A DNA stretch of 31,616 nucleotides. Origin: a virus. Shown here in pieces: positions 31,412-31,616 of this stretch (position 1 is the stretch's first letter; each line of letters starts with the position of its first letter). The DNA lies in the IMG/VR virus record IMGVR_UViG_3300017724_000039, positions 1 to 31,616 of that record, one strand, 5' to 3'. Position numbers and translations under genes: made by a program. The notes under the pieces are model-generated. The model saw only the letters and a program-made list of their open reading frames with translations. It ran no database searches and was not told the origin of the DNA.

Positions 31412-31531
31412 CTATGGCCGTTGCAGCACCTCGACGATGGCAGTTACCTTATGTAGTACTACCTGTCCGAGATCAGGCGCCCAATAGAAGAAACACACAC
31501 AGGCTATTACACCTAATAAGAAGTTAAGCAT
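31412..31531 (-). CDS. Small membrane peptide (39 residues)
   Basis: A short gene starting 8 bases inside the end of the preceding one, with an AGAGGAAG ribosome site six bases before the ATG. The first 18 residues (MLNFLLGVIACVCFFYWA) are hydrophobic and likely a membrane segment. The rest (LGQVVLHKVTAIVEVLQR) could be an amphipathic helix. Good ribosome site, overlap and a following terminator support a real gene; function unknown. Confidence 0.6.
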   Translation of the reverse strand: MLNFLLGVIACVCFFYWAPDLGQVVLHKVTAIVEVLQRP

Positions 31532-31616
31532 TGTTTCTTCCTCTCAGAGATTTGACTAGGTCTGCGTAATTGAGCTTACCGAATCGCTTTGATCCAATAC
31601 CATAGTCCTTTGGGAA
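31524..31616 (-). CDS. C-terminal end of a gene running out of the window
   Basis: The minus-strand frame is open from the window edge to a TAA at 31524-31526, giving 30 residues with a sensible, basic C-terminus (GIGSKRFGKLNYADLVKSLR). The overlap with the next start and the ribosome site it contains support it. Too short to identify. Confidence 0.6.
   Translation of the reverse strand, partial: FPKDYGIGSKRFGKLNYADLVKSLRGRNNA

Noticed and set aside
1-31616. tRNA genes, CRISPR arrays, IS elements, attachment sites
   Set aside because: No cloverleaf, regularly spaced short repeats, transposase or integrase pattern was seen on reading through; a dedicated tRNA scan was not possible here.

Overview
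The window is a stretch of a T4-like contractile-tailed phage (a myovirus) with an AT-rich genome. The virion genes resemble those of marine T4-like phages (cyanophage and pelagiphage types) more than coliphage T4. Signs of this are the short gp6/gp25/gp53 wedge set, a very large DUF4815-type protein, a gp32 without cysteines, a short gp33, a WYL_2/SH3-like small protein and a 2OG-Fe(II) oxygenase. The host cannot be read from the sequence. No integrase, tRNA, IS element or CRISPR array was seen.

Layout. (1) 1-1618, plus strand: a 5'-truncated radical SAM gene of the twitch type, overlapped by a glycosyltransferase-like gene that runs into the convergent tail operon. (2) 1473-22472, minus strand, transcribed right to left: tail tube cap gp48, wedge gp53, a gp27-like hub, a cell-puncturing spike divided over three genes (OB fold plus tail lysozyme; amidase; beta-helix needle), gp25, gp6, a gp7/TssG-like wedge protein, a fibre-connector-like protein, gp8, a 1729-residue DUF4815-type protein and four small fibre or hypothetical genes. 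(3) 22527-26991, plus strand: gp4 head-completion nuclease, gp2-like protein, tail-tube-fold protein, gp26 with a probable -1 frameshift extension, and a repeat-rich tape-measure-like protein. (4) 27092-31616, minus strand: gp32 and gp33, a large unknown protein, small early-type genes, a LigA-Ia-like fragment, a 2OG oxygenase, a 39-residue membrane peptide and the end of one more gene.

How the genes fit together. Parts 2 and 3 build the baseplate, spike and tail core. Part 4 carries gp33, the co-activator of late transcription in T4. Exact T4 late-promoter octamers (TATAAATA) sit just upstream of gp48, gp25, the fibre-connector gene and gp32, so the window holds both the likely regulator and its likely targets. 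Two early genes carry matching sigma70-type promoters (TGTACA-N17-TATAAT with an extended -10). Two convincing intrinsic terminators close minus-strand units, one behind gp32 and one behind the 39-residue peptide.

The most interesting points are the probable programmed frameshift at the end of gp26, directly before the tape-measure-like gene (the lambda G/GT-tape-measure arrangement, with a T4-type gene); the spike divided over three genes, with two wall-degrading domains and a probably dead M15-peptidase-like tail; a possible hairpin/pseudoknot operator in the gp32 leader; and the glycosyltransferase reading frame that continues antisense through the end of the tail operon. There is no stretch over 300 bases without a gene.
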